A stretch of DNA of 64,000 bases from Diprion similis (GCF_021155765.1 NC_060115.1:3348001-3412000); one strand, 5' to 3'. Counted from the first letter of the stretch, positions 12,528 to 26,000 are shown. Made by a program: numbers and translations. The notes: a model not told the origin generated them from the sequence alone.

Positions 12528-13690
12528 ATGAAATAAAAAAACGAAAGTACCGCTGCAGCTGATTACACGAGGGAAGAAGAAGGTGAATTTTGATGTGTCT
12601 GTGTCTCGCCACCGCATCACAGGCGACACGTTTACAACATAGCAATCCTTGATCCCCCCTCCACCTAATTTTCTTATTGCTTTTCCGTTTTTTCCATTTT
12701 CACCGAGCGAGACTACGCCTGTCATAGCGTAATACATATATTATTGAATAATTGGCGTTTTCGGAACGCCGTCCATCTTCTCGATCGCATCTCGAGAGAT
12801 AACTTGAGGAGGCGAGAAGTTGCTGGGGACGGAGTAGTAAGGGAGTTGGGTAGAATCGGTGACCGGGAAAAACGGGGCATGGCTTTACAGCGATGGATGA
12901 CATCCGGTCTGTCCGTAGTCTGAGAATGCGCGCTGCGCTACGTTGCGCTGCTTTTAGTAGTTTAACACACACACACACATACACGTGTTTTCCATGCAGA
13001 AATTGGAAAAGCGTGACGATACACGAGCGCTAATTTTAACGTTTTTCTTAATGATTGAGATATATGTATACTAAATAATGACGATGAAACGTGAAGGGGA
13101 AGAAATGATTGTTATTGTTATATTAGTTTTAAATTTAACGAAGATATGAAATTTTAGAGAGAGAAGAAAAAATACGGCTTTATGTAATAACGATTATACT
13201 TATTTATTAGAATCGATACACACGTATTATCACAACTCCACACAACTGATTTTAACCAGTATAATGTTGTGACCTATAACGGATGCATCTACATATATTA
13301 TAATACACAGGTAATAGAGGGCGAAAATTTAAAATCTATCCTCGGCTCGACGAGCACACCTCGCTCACACCCGGTCAAGAATTCCTCGGCGTGTTACAAC
13401 TATTATTACGAATTGGATCGCAGACAAGAGCGAACGAACCTCCTATTCCTGTATTAACACATACGTACATCGTTAGACCGACCGACCGACTGGTCTATTA
13501 TTAGACACTTCCTTCTCGCATATTTATAACAAAGTTTAAAGGAGATTATCCGGTGAGCCTGTACGTATAATGTGATAGAACGGACGCTGATTCGCGAAAT
13601 CCAAATACAGTGTGATTTTCGTATACGAAATGGTCTACAAAATTTGATTGATTTTATTCGTCAGGGGGCCCAAATGCCGGTGGGAGAGTT

Positions 13691-14068
13691 TGGGGTAAAA
13701 TAGACCCCCTATAAGGAAATATGATATTTTACTAATTTCTTACCGATAAAACAGTTCCTTGTCATTGACATTCATTCGAGCATAAGTGTTCATTTTTTCG
13801 AAAATACGGAGCAAAACGAACACCGTGAAGAAATTTCGAATTTATGTTTCAGTTTTTCTTTTCTTATCCTAAGGCCTTGTTGTTAGGCTTTCCTAGCTTA
13901 GAGTTGAGCTGGAATTAGCAGGTTAATAGAAAAAAATCCATCTTATTTCAGCGATTGAAACAGGTCAAATTGAAAATGTTATGATAATAGATATAACGCT
14001 ATCAAATATCAGCCTGAAGTGTGAAATATGATTTTCTAAACGATCCCAAACGGGTCAATTTTGCCCCA
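13691..14068. mobile_element. Candidate MITE with 17-bp imperfect terminal inverted repeats
   Basis: The left end reads TGGGGTAAAATAGACCC. The right end, 14,052-14,068, is its inverted counterpart GGGTCAATTTTGCCCCA, with 15 of 17 positions matching. The enclosed 378 bp is AT-rich and has no coding potential, as expected for a miniature nonautonomous DNA transposon. I see no convincing target-site duplication (flanks GAGAGTT and GGTTACC), which lowers confidence. A short GGGGTC...GACCCC hairpin at about 15,876-15,893 has a related sequence and may be a fragment of a relative. Confidence 0.4.
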
Positions 14069-14728
14069 GGTTACCTGAATCAAAAATATATGTAACAAGT
14101 GTCTTTTGAAGATTCCAAATTATTGATGAGAATAAAAATTTCGAATCATATGAATCAGTTTTAGCTATAGAAGACCAAAGAATGTATAAAATGATTAAAA
14201 TCTGAAGAATCGAAATTGAGTCGAATCAATGAAGAGATATTTCGAAAAAGGGATCGGTATTCAGGTCATTTACATGTAGCCACGTGCTTCTACTGCGACG
14301 AAACGTCGACGTCTATGAACTTGAGAATGTTAATAAAAAGCACACGATTCAAAGGTACTCACCTGACGAATCTATGCTCTGTTCGATTTTTTTCCAGATT
14401 CGACAAATTCGCTAATTGTAAGAGTCGTCTCGTAATGCTTATGCCGGTTATTGAATTTGTACACGAGTGTTGGAAAATCCAAGAACTTTGCTGCGGCAAG
14501 CAGTGTTCTGGAATACGCGCCCGGACCTGTGGACCATTCCCCGCCAGCGCTCGGTCGTTCCCATGACGAGAATCTGGTGCCGAGTGATGAGGGTAGAGCG
14601 AGGTTTTTATCGACTTCCGGTTAGCGTTACTCGTCTCTCGCATGCACGTGCAGCCTTTAACATTGCTCTGCGCTTCGGGAAGTGATCAGCGGCTCTCAAC
14701 ATCTACGTTTGATCCCGTCGCGAGTTAG

Positions 14729-14738
14729 GTCACGTGAC
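14729..14738. promoter_or_regulatory. Palindromic E-box GTCACGTGAC
   Basis: A perfect 10-bp palindrome containing CACGTG with GT/AC flanks. This is the form preferred by MiT/TFE and USF-type bHLH-zip factors. It lies just downstream of a GC-rich block. Binding is not shown. Confidence 0.35.
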
Positions 14739-15170
14739 TTTACATATACCTATCTTCGGGTCTCCATATATTTTGGAAGCCTTTTTCGACGCTGTTCTTC
14801 TTCCTTTTTCTTCACTCGTTATATACCTACGCTGTTACGATAAGCTGAAATCAATAAAATTCTGATTTATATATAACAGTCGTTTCTGGAACTGAAATTG
14901 GTTTTTTACATTCTTGTGAGGTACAGAATTTTTGTCCTAATGTCTTTTTTCTTTTCTTGGTTTCTACAATCGTTGTTCTATTATCAACTACAATAATTCA
15001 AAGTTTCTCACGTGTTTCCTCCGCGGAGATTGTTTCGCCCTATTTATTAGATTTCGGCAATGCGGAAGAAGAAACGATTCAACGGTCAAAATAGTTAATC
15101 AATCGATACAGAATGATTGATTTAGGATGCAGGTGATTAGCTCGCGCAACAACATTTTACGAAAGAAGCC

Positions 15171-15512
15171 TCATGTCCTCTACTACAGCGGTTGATCCTA
15201 CTCGAAGATGCGATAACGCAGTAGTAGGCGTGGGACACTTCGTCGTCACTCACCTCCCGCGTCGTCGACGTAGTCGTCGTCGTCGTCTCTTCGTCGCGTG
15301 TGTGCCCCGAGGCTGGGGGAACAGGTGCCCTGGAGCGAAAGCCGACGAAAGGTCACTGACACCTCGATCGTCAGCAGACTCGACACTCGCTCGGCATTCG
15401 GTATTTATCAGTCGTCGGCAGTTCCCAGTTACCACGCGTCCATTCGCCACGATGATAGCGTACTTGAGTCGGTCGTTGTATGGGTGCACCACCTCGCATG
15501 GACCTTAGCCTG

Positions 15513-15593
<81 letters not shown>

Positions 15594-15600
15594 CACTGCA
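15171..15600 (+). promoter_or_regulatory. GC-rich block, possible alternative promoter region
   Basis: CpG-rich segment with repeated GTCGTCG words. It has an arthropod initiator-like TCAGTC at 15,408-15,413 and ends in the (GAC)n tract. Frames are open on both strands because of composition. It lies about 5 kb upstream of the first certain Ets98B exon and could be a promoter or 5' leader of that gene. No coding product is recognised. Confidence 0.25.
15513..15584 (+). repeat. (GAC)24 trinucleotide repeat
   Basis: Twenty-four uninterrupted GAC units followed by GGC units. The plus frames read poly-Asp or poly-Thr and the minus frames poly-Ser or poly-Val. No surrounding sequence shows that any of these is translated. 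Confidence 0.95.
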
Positions 15601-17374
15601 TAACTGATATATATATATATACAATAACTGATATGAACGTGCGATCCGAAGCACCGCTGTTACTCGGTAAATGCAACGGAACGGTGCGCAAAAATTGCAA
15701 CTAGCATAAGTTTAATAAACGGTCAACGTTTGTCGGAAAAAAAAAGATGTCGAAGATAAGATAAAGATGTATAGGGCAGTTGTTATTGTTACACCGTGAT
15801 TACTTTCACCTTTAATCATTTTTTGTATGAATTGGGTACAGCGCTTAATTCGTGCCCTGCACTGCGTGTCTTACGGGGTCAAATCGGACCCCGCATCGCA
15901 CTTTTTTACTTTAAATATCAGCATAAGGTATGCGGAACGAACTAAAACATGCCTTTAATACGTCTAACGTAACTAGGTATAGGCATTGACATTGAAATAT
16001 CGCTTTCTTGTATCCATAAAACGGTGTAGATTCCTACCACGAGTTTTTTTTTTTTTTTTTTTTTTTGTCATATAATTTCAAAAAAAGAAAAAAAAAAGAG
16101 AGAGAGTGAGAGAAACAGAAACGATACCACGGCTACGTGACGCTCGCGCGCCGCTGGAAGAAGTTCATTGTCCCTGCAACAAGTGATAATAATGCAACAG
16201 CGCGGCGCCGTTATTTGTCAATATATATACGACCGACGGTATACATATATGTGATATGATTTGTTTGGTACGACAAGCGCGAAATAGCTTCTTGTTTATT
16301 TTATTTATTTTTTTTGATCTTCTTCGTTAATCATGTCGATTGATAAAAGCCCGCGTAATACGCCATTTTTATTTTCATACAAACGTCATATATTTCCTTG
16401 CAACGATGTCCGCTTGAATCCATCTATATTTTATATACCTATACTAGAATATATAGACTTTTGGTATTTGCAAGTGCAAATATTACTCGTAATTTCTTGC
16501 ATATGCAAGCAACGAAACTTGTATGGTGTATGGACGAAAGACATGACGAAAACATGAACCGCGTATCGTCGTCGCTACGTATATAAGTATACCTCTTAAT
16601 TCCGTTGATGCGGACAAAGAATCCGTTTGTGTCATACGTTATATACGGTACCTATACGTGTATAAACTATGTAACGCACTCTGCAAGGTCGCAGCTATCG
16701 AGCCAGCACATCTCGGATCCGGGTAACTCGGCTGCTACACACCCGGACATCCGACTGTTACTTACTCACGTACATTGCGAAATATTCGATCATTGGTTTT
16801 TTTTTTCTTTTTCTTTTTGTCTATTCTCAAGAATCCATTCCTTTTTCCATTGATTTTCTTTTTTTGTTTATTTTTTTTTTTCTATTTCTATTCCTCATTC
16901 TATTCTCAAAGTTTTTCGGCTTTGGCATGAATGTTTGATTTAATGTCGCGCGACTATTAGGTACTCGTCAGTTTCGCGTATTCGAGACGCGACGTGTAAA
17001 ATCTACGTGACGGCTTGACGGGAGGGAGACGGTTAAATATCGTACCGTTTATCTCCCTCTCTTCTCTCTCTCTCTCACTCTCTCTCTCGCTCTCTATCGA
17101 GAGATACCCATACATGTGAATTTCTCTGCCGTTCACTTCCTGTTTCTTGATGCTTCACGATGACCTTGAATGGTTCGCTGAACCCGTGTCGCCGATCGCA
17201 GGCAATACGCACTGGTGTGATGTGATGTGATGTGATGTGATGCTGCGTACGTCTCTCGACAAACACGGAACATGTCGAAAGACGGTGCGGTTCGTTTTGC
17301 GTGGACATATCATGTCAACCTCACCGTCGCCGTCGTCGTTTCCTCTTTTCGTTCCTCCTCCTCCTTCTCCTCCT

Positions 17375-17425
17375 CCACCACCACCACCACCACCACCACC
17401 ACCACCACCACCACCACCACCACCA
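17375..17425 (+). repeat. (CCA)17 trinucleotide repeat
   Basis: Seventeen tandem CCA units following CTC/CTT-rich sequence. They create poly-Pro, poly-Thr, poly-Trp and poly-Val frames that are not genes. Confidence 0.95.
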
Positions 17426-17902
17426 CATGCCGTCGTCGCTTGCTGCGTCGAACGACAAATCTAAGGCGAATTGAACTATCGGGTTGCGATAAATTCGCAA
17501 CGGGGTCACTTTTGGTCAAATGATATTAACTGTGCGGACTGGTACAGAAATTGTTTGTTCGATTCGACACGTTTTATTCGTACACCCAACACACCCAGCA
17601 ACGTGGCAACGAATGCGAATGAGACAACTAATATGAGACTATATACCTAAATAAATATGCATTATAGGATTAACGGTCTCTATCCCAGTGCAAGTAGTAA
17701 ATAGTTAATCCTATACTTGGAGAAAGAACGGCGCGGTTCCATCTTTCGAAAATCGATTACATTTCCATCGTCATCGTTATTGTATAACTGACTACCTATT
17801 ATATGATAAAATAAAAAATAAAATAAAAAAAAAATGAATAAAAAAAAAAATGGAACGTGTTGAAAAACAGAAAAATTTACCATCAGGATGGAATCGACAT
17901 AC

Positions 17903-17977
17903 CTTTATGCAATTCGATGGGAAATTTCACCCAAGTACGGCCCAGCATCTTGTCGAGGCTGATCGGTCCGCGGTGCG
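17903..17977 (-). CDS. Weak candidate exon of an unrecognised minus-strand gene
   Basis: Read on the minus strand, a 75-bp segment is bounded by an acceptor (ATATTTTCAG) and a donor (G|GTATGT). It is open in one frame, encoding 24 residues that include KMLGRTWVKFPIELHK. The other frames contain stops. The plus strand of the same segment is also open between splice-like sites, so the strand is uncertain. No family is recognised and no partner exon was found. A chance match is quite possible. Confidence 0.18.
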
Positions 17978-20776
17978 CTGAAAATATACAACCAGGAAGC
18001 GAGAGGTATAAAGTGAGGAGATAGTCAGAGACGCGAGACGGAACAAGGAAGATCCTTGGCGAACACCGAGACGCTCAGCTTAAGCTTTCTCGCCAAGATT
18101 TCAAAATTTTATTTCGGCCTGCGGAATACGTGCCTCCCTCCCCACCCTTCATTCCACGACGGGTTTCATTTTATTATACGCGTATGCATACACGATAATT
18201 TACAAGCGTACTAACAATATGCGTGTACTTACTTCCGTTATACAACGCCTGGGTATATATATACACATATATTTATCGACGTATGTATGTATGTATACGT
18301 ATGCTTACGATCCGCAAATAACGACGCCTGTTGCCGTAGGAAGAAACGACGCTATCCCACGAATCGCTAAAAGCATACAATCTGAAATCACACAATCTTA
18401 AACTCTAATATTGTGTTGGGAATTCGGCCAGCAACCCGAAGATATTTTTCTTGTTTATATACTTGTTATGTTAAAATTATAAACTTTGAGCTTGTATGTG
18501 TCCCGAACATTCGAACTCAATCTTTGCGACGATAACACGCCTGTGTCTAGTATCTACTTATCCTGTGTTTTCATTCGAATCGGTTGGAAATCGGTTTATT
18601 CGGTAACGCCAATGGCTTATTACAACGCGTTAAAAGTTGACGGTGAAGGAAACGAATCCAACCGATTGATAACGGTGAATATGAATTTTACAAGTATGTC
18701 AGACTGATTATGACGTCGCCAGAGCTATAAGCTGTAACCGAGCGAACGATTCATAGGTTACATATGCGCCGGTGCAGCATCGTCTTCGTATTTTTTTTCT
18801 GCATATTATTGGGCACCTTTCTGTATGTATATCGACCGTTCTCACGTAATGTATTATGCAACTACCTTCTTTCCTACTGTCTGTACATCCCACATGAATA
18901 AAACATTAAAAAGAAGAACCTTTGACTCGTGGGAGTGCAGCTCGTATCTATGTGGCTTATAATAATCCCAATGATATTGCGACTGAGAAATTGAAAGAAA
19001 ATTAATTTCGCAAATGCCTCTACGCGTTTCGTACGCTTTATACGTAACCATACGTATGTACAAGAAATTCTTAGTGTGAGAAATAATGCAAGAAATTACT
19101 TGAAAAATCGTGAGAGGTCAGCGTTCAGATCCGGTCTCAGAGGATTTCCGGTGCCGGCGGCAACTGCGTTTTCTTTTTAAACTTCCGCTCGAAAGCGATA
19201 ACTCTATAACCGTGTGCTATAGGTCATAGGAGAGTTGCCTTCGTATCATTGCGCATAGACACACGGGTATTTACGCACAATTTATTAGTTTCCGTTGCTT
19301 CACCTAGGTATTTATAAATACTCATACTTTTCTCTAAATACGAATCGACGATTGAAACAAGTTTTTCTCCTCCGAGGGCCTGTACAGTTGGTTCCTATAT
19401 TTTCAGATAATATCTTTATATTAATCCAATCAATGAGCTTTGTTGCCGTAGAAAAAAAAAAACAACCGATTGTTGTTCATTTGCGTTGCCATATTATGGT
19501 ATACACGCAATCCAGCTGTAAAAATAGCCAAGCCCATAATTATTGTTTTAACTGATTGCGCGACGCATTTCGAATTTACTATACAACTCGAACTCCTTTT
19601 ACTAGCACAATGCAGTTCACGTCTCGCACCTTTGCTCTTTGACCTATTGGCTCATTTGAAGAAGGTACACTGAGTTTATAGTTATATGTATTTATCGCGA
19701 TACGTATAGGTAAATCCTTGTACAAATTGTGATATTGTTCGGTTATGTTATATACAAACATTGTCATGTGGTCGTATAATACGTATAACCCATCATGGTG
19801 ATACGTTATAAGCGTGTGTGATACCCTTTTGCGTAAAACCGGTACCTTCAAGTTGCAAGCGTTATAAATTGGCCGATGAGCGAAAGGCTGCATAGAGTAA
19901 CGATCTTGTGTGTTTCATTGTGCGTTTCACATTCTCGTTTATCGTTAAAACAACCTGCGAACGGTACCATTTTGGTGATCTGACGGTATCGGAATTGCTT
20001 TTTTTTCACTTGTTCATTGCATTGCAATTATGATTAAAATTCTCCGGATATTCATTTTGCTAATCTTTTCTTCTTCATCTTTGTTTGTTCACTAAACACA
20101 GTAACACGTAGGAATGAAGTTACATTCCATGTGGAACGTTTACGTTTCTGTTATACTAGCGAACGTGATACGGTCGAGAATAATATGCTTGCTTGCTTAC
20201 GTTCATTAGGCATGTATGAGGTGTGAACATATTGCGTCGCATCGGTAGGTAGGTTGCATTACTGAAACAAGTCCAGCTGGAACGTCGCGTATAGAAAATC
20301 GTAACTAAAATCTTCGCGATTAGGTATAACCATAGTGTCTGTAGAATAACGATACTGATAATTCTGTCTACCTGTTAGCCCGCTAATTGCCAAGATTCGT
20401 TGCCCGTGCAACCTGCACTTTAGATTATAATACACATCAACGAGAGAAAATAATGAAAAATGAATGTGTCTTTTGTTACATACGTACATACGTACATACA
20501 TACCTAGTCGTAGACTTATGTACTCGTACACACCGCATACTCATGTTACAAATTGTTATACGTATAGATGCCGACAGCTGACGCATGGCTGGCAAAAGAT
20601 GTTCCTATCTATGTAATAGCTGTATATATATATATATATGTAGAAAAAAAAAAAAAAAAAAAAATGGAAAATACGTGGAGCATGTCACTCTTTGAATAAG
20701 ACTCTGCCAAGGTTATAAACGAACGTTGCACGTATATCTCATGTCGTCCGTTTGTTCTCTTTTTTCCCAATGACAG

Positions 20777-23049
20777 ACGCCGCCAAAGCTGGAACCCCAC
20801 CACGTGTTATGAAACTGCTCTCGACTACACAGCTACCTCAGTTACCGCCGGTATCTGCTGGTGGCGGTATGACAGGTATGGAGTCCCGCCTTCCCCCGGG
20901 CATAACGCTTCCCTTCAGCCCGAGCGATCTATTGTGGCGTTACGGACCAATGAGCTTCCCGCCGAGTGCACATCCACCACCGAGTCCTCTACTCGACTTC
21001 AAAACTCACCTGCCGACCAGCCTAGGTAAGATACACCCTCATATTCATTTGCGATATACATATTATCTCGATCCAATTACTTCTTTCTGTTGTGCATAAA
21101 GTGATGCACGGATAACTGCATACAGATCTGGTTTGTCCAGATTATTCTTGCACGCAAAAACGATGCGTTGAAATTATAATGATTATCGTTTACAGCGTCG
21201 GATCCGCGAATATGGTCCCGGGAGGACGTCGCCGCATTTCTACGCTGGGCCGAGCGTGAATTCGATCTTCCCCAATTTGACATGGAAATGTTCCAAATGA
21301 ACGGCAAGGCTCTATGCTTGCTGACCAAGTCGGATTTCGGTGAACGTTGCCCCGGGGCGGGTGACCTCCTCCACAACGTACTGACGATGCTCGCCCGGGA
21401 CTTCAATCAGCTACAGAGATGCCTACCGAGCAGCCCGGTCACACCAACGAGACCCTCGGCCTATCCCCTCAGTCCGCACTCCCACCCTCCGACGCCTACG
21501 TGGGTCGAGAATCCCTACGCGGCTAATCTTGCCTCCCTAATGTCCGCCAATTCCGTAACCCTATCACCGGCACCATCCGTCGACAGCCAGGCCGGTTCTC
21601 CCGGCCACGCCGAGCCCCAGACACAAGTTTACAAGAGCGACTCGGACGAGGACAACCAGACGGGGGGGAGCAACAGTCCACCGGCGACGCCGACCGCCCT
21701 GGCGACTCAGAGATTGAGCGAGGTATGCTTCAAGGACCAGCCCAGCCCCACCTTCACGTCTCAAATGATGCACGTCACACCGGGGACCTTTAGGCCAGCC
21801 GGGACACCCAGGGAATTCTTTCCGAACGATGCGCCTGAACCGAACACGAGTGAGTACAATAAATTTCGGTTCCTCGCTTACTTTTTTTTATTTTTCATTT
21901 ACTTATCTACTTTTTTTTTTGCTGTAAAACTTTCATTCTTCTCCCTCCTTTTCGTTGCACGTTTCATTGCTCGAAACGTTGAACGACAACCAGAAAGAAT
22001 TAAGTTTGTGAAAAGCTTGCCTTTGCACAACGTCTGTTTGTCAATTATTGCACGTACCGATATTATGTGTTATCGTTTCCACACTACTCACCGACCACAA
22101 ACGCCCCTTCGATATATGGAGCTGTGTATGGGCCCGATGTGGTGAAAATGAACGATGACCGCGTTACGGAACAATGCAAACCCGAGATAACATCGCTCTA
22201 TATAATAACGTGTATGCATAGATGTGTAGGATGTAACCTTTGACGCTCTACTCTCCAGACGGTCGACTTCTCTGGGATTTTCTACAACAACTGTTGAACG
22301 ACCCTTCCCAAAGATACACCCATTACATTGCGTGGAAAAGCCGGGAAACAGGGGTTTTCAAAATCGTCGATCCGCCAGGGCTGGCGCGTCTATGGGGCAT
22401 CCAGAAGAATCATCTGTCGATGAACTACGACAAGATGAGCAGAGCCCTGCGTTACTACTACAGAGTAAACATTCTTAGGAAGGTTCAGGGTGAACGTCAT
22501 TGCTATCAGTAAGTCTTACTTTCTTATCATATACTCTCCATGTATTTATACAGTCTGCACTTAGTTCGCGTACAGCGCGTGACCTGTACTTACTACATAA
22601 GACTTTCAATTGCTTTGATATCCTTCTTTAAACTTCAGATATATATATATATATAGTTTTCCTTAAACATTTACAATAGGGCAATGAGTTAACCGCCATT
22701 CAACTTTGTTTGTCGATTCTCTGATTTCAGGTTTCTCCGAAATCCTACAGAACTGAGAAACATTAAGAATATTTCTTTGTTGCGCCAACAAATGCGGATA
22801 AAATCGGAGCCCGAGGATGCCGACTGCAATGTAACGCCGGTAGAAGAACTGCCCACAGATCTTTCAATGTCGAGTATGAATCAACTCACAGAACCCTTGC
22901 CGCTTGTGGTACAAGGAATGCTGACGGAACCCGATAACCATAGAAAAGCGAAAGAAGAACCCTTACCGCTCCATGACCCTCCCCCGAAATACAGAAGCCA
23001 CGCTTACAATCTCGTTAAAACCAACCAGGAACCGGACGAACGGAAGTGA
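20777..23049 (+). CDS. Ets98B: Ets98B/SPDEF-type transcription factor (Pointed + ETS domains)
   Basis: Coding exons are 20,777-21,025, 21,196-21,849, 22,259-22,508 and 22,731-23,049; junction codons GCG, AAC and CAG keep frame. From the ATG at 20,809 the protein is 479 aa. The Pointed (SAM-like) domain lies at about 73-142, with WSREDVAAFLRWAEREF and MNGKALCLL. A Ser/Pro-rich linker follows. The ETS domain lies at about 294-379, with LLWDFLQQLL, GLARLWGIQKNHLSMNYDKM and RALRYYYRVNILRKVQGERH. The tail YQFLRNPTELRNIKN is typical of the Ets98B/PDEF subfamily rather than Pointed or Elf. Such proteins bind GGA-core (SPDEF: GGAT-type) sites in the nucleus. Exon 1 begins after a strong acceptor with two bases of a codon, so translation may start in an unseen upstream exon. 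An in-frame ATG at 20,770 lies inside the acceptor and is unlikely. Confidence 0.95.
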
Positions 23050-26000
23050 CGCGAGATCTAGCATCGAGAAACTTTACGTGAATGCTCAATAGGGTGCAAT
23101 AGTTTAGTGGAAATTGGCAAATTGCACCAGGACTCATCTGTCTTGTGTGCAGAAATATTGTGGGTCGAACCAATCGAGGAGTCGAGACTGATGACGCGTT
23201 GATATATCACTATGGTTATATTACACGCCGATGCGTATACAACCGCATATGCAATGTCCTATTGTACATATGCCTCTGCCTGGGACGTGCAAACGGTGCA
23301 GACGTCCGTGCAACCGTTACTACTCGTCTGTTCGCGATAGCCACACTGGGTCATATCGTGCAAATCCACCGTGAGGCGTTGTAGTATACAACGTGGGATT
23401 CTAGCGTAAGCGTTCGAGGCACCAAGATTCGTGGCTGTTCGTAGTACTAGTTGTGTGGAAAATTTACGGTGATTGACACGTTCAGTTAAACTGCTGCAAA
23501 TCGTGACAGACGACGTTACAGCTGCCAGTGTGGAGCTTCTTATGAGAATCGTTAGCACGAAATGACCCGGTATGAATTTGTATATATGTGCCTCGATTTA
23601 CGGGTGTCGCCGATATTGTAGATAAGGAATGAAGTCGAGACGAAAAGATGTTGCCATCTCAACACGACGATGTAAAATCACAACTTGTCTCACATACTGC
23701 AAAATCAACATTGCAGCATTCAGAGGATAATATAGAAAGAAAATGGAAAAGGAAAACTAGGGGAAAAATGAAACAGTCATATACAAGAAATACGAAAAAA
23801 AAAAAAAAAAAAACAATTATGTAGGAATCCAGCTCTGCGTACCTATTTCATGTACCATGAAGTACTGAATCTCGAAAAAATATGCTTCCAAAAAGTTGAA
23901 CCCCCTTGGCGCGTGCAAATTTGGATTCAAGGGTTTTCTTATCATGAAAAAAATTCTCCACTCAGGCTTTGATGACGATGTCCTCCGTACAGAAAATAAA
24001 CCGTGGCTAAATGGCGAATACGCCCAGCTGGTCAACTTCGAGACTATCCAGACGTGACGTTCGTCAGTGTGTTGTAAATTGTAAAACAAGATTGTAATAT
24101 CGTCAAACAGGATATATGAACGTATATTAAAAATCTTAGTTACGGTGATAGCAATTATTATGATAATAACTATGACAATTTGATGAAGTGCAATTGTGAC
24201 TTGCGGAACCTGTCTTTCGTAGAGAGAAAAAAACTTGGCTGTTGCAGCGTTGTCACGTTTATTAATAATAATGATAATAATATTAACAATAAAATAGTGG
24301 TAAAAAAAAGTTGACCAAAATGAAATGGCCGCCGTTATCGTGATAAGTGAAACAATGAAAGAATAAGATATATAAATATATATATAAATATAGATAGATA
24401 TATAAATAGATGTAATTATTTTTATTTGAAATTAGAATTAAGGATTTTTATTACAAATACGTTTCTGTTCCAATATTTTATGCGCAAGTGTGATAACTGT
24501 AAATTCAGCACAGAAAGTCGTCGAGAGATACAGATGGATCTATTTATAATCCGGAAATCGGTAATTCAGGAACTATAATTGAAAAGATACATGTATGTGC
24601 GTGTATACACTAGAATCTTGAAGCATTACTGCAATCGCATGAAAATGATAAATTTGTGACGTACACAATGTATGTGCACTAGTACAGCGACACTGTCTCA
24701 ATAATCGTGTACAGTTGTATGTAATTATACGTTCTCCGAATATCTGATCAACGCAGAAGTATTTGATATTCGGCTATACTTATATTTTCGTTTCTTTTTT
24801 ATATTTTTTGCCATATTTGTGATTACGATATAGCCACCGCATCTCATATACACAACGAAATTTCGCAAAATCGTGGCCATTGTGGTTTAGGTGGTCAAGC
24901 TTTAAAGGAACGTACTGTGTTTGTCGCAAACTTTCGCGCGGCTTTTAAGTTGAAGGAGCCGAAAATGATAATTTCACACATATTAAATGTATAAGATATT
25001 TAGATGTATCTCCGATCTCTGCAACGACTGTCGAATTTCTATCTCTCACATCTGCCGAAGTGCATGTATGTATGTACATACTCGTAGCCGTACACACGAC
25101 AAATCATATCTCTTCCACGAATATTTTTAATTTTAATGTATTTAATTCAAAAAGATTCAACGGTTGTTGCAGAAACGTGTAGTTCTCAATTATACTTGAA
25201 CCCTTGCGATTCAAGTGCATTTAATTTTTATTAAATCATCGTGTGTACGATTCACATTAAAGAGATTATAATACACATTTTTTCATCCTTTTTTTTTTTT
25301 ACCGATTTAATACATGTTTTTCTCGTTGCGAGCAAGGGTTTTTTTCCCTTCTTTAATACTTGTGCCAAGAATAATACTACTAGTAACGATTACAATGAAG
25401 TGTGATGACGTAATAACACTCGCTTTAAGCGGTCCAACCAGAATGATAGGACGGATACGCGCAGCGGACGTACGTATACTTATCTCCTCCTTCCTGTCTC
25501 CTCTTCTTTCCGGCCCCTTCTCTTGTTCTGATCTCTTCATAAATCCGCATGATTCACAAAGTGGTTGTTGCGAATAACAGAGAGCGAGAAGAGTTGATAG
25601 AGTCGAATAATTAATACCCAATTACATTGTAGTTTACATAGGATCTCCACATGTAAATAAACGAGTAACATTACAGCTAATTGAAAAAAATCTATTAAAA
25701 TACAAAAATTTTTATGAAGTACTGGGGCCAGAGTTATATATTTTACTACCAAAATTTATATTCGAAATTTCAAAGTTGTTGATGTGATTGTGGCGTGACA
25801 TTCCACATCGAGATGTTCGTAAATGAATATCCAAGTAAATAATCGCCTGTAACATTAATTAGCAAGAGATATTGTATTTTTACACGAAATTTCAGAGTTG
25901 AAAGAAATATTTGAACATTATATCTGGCTTCGTATACCTATACTGTGATCTCTGTAAGTAAAAGAGTAAAAATAAAAACAAAGAAAAATAAAGTCCTGCG

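Larger units (their letters stand above)
10001..15170. other. Noncoding stretch between GC-rich blocks
   Basis: No gene recognised. Possible pieces are a donor-like site at 10,586, a (GA)n repeat at 12,493-12,523, a candidate MITE at 13,691-14,068 and an E-box palindrome at 14,729-14,738. The block at about 14,460-14,700 is GC-rich and open on both strands, but I could not match either translation to a family. This is probably upstream or 5' intronic DNA of Ets98B. Confidence 0.4.
15601..20776. other. Upstream or intronic DNA before Ets98B
   Basis: No gene is firmly supported. Contents include poly-T at about 16,047-16,066, pyrimidine-rich tracts at 16,797-16,885 and 17,050-17,096, a (GTGAT)n run at about 17,216-17,240, a (CCA)17 repeat at 17,375-17,425, and AT and A runs at about 20,623-20,663. 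A weak minus-strand candidate exon lies at 17,903-17,977. The pyrimidine tract at about 20,750-20,768 belongs to the splice acceptor of the first certain Ets98B exon. Confidence 0.45.

Noticed and set aside
15298..15704. Poly-Asp, poly-Thr or poly-Ser proteins over the (GAC)24 tract.
   Set aside because: Frames are open only because of the microsatellite. The flanks do not look coding.
20770..20778. ATG at 20,770 as the Ets98B start.
   Set aside because: It lies inside the splice acceptor (pyrimidine tract followed by AATGACAG), so it would be removed from spliced mRNA. The ATG at 20,809 or an upstream exon is more likely.
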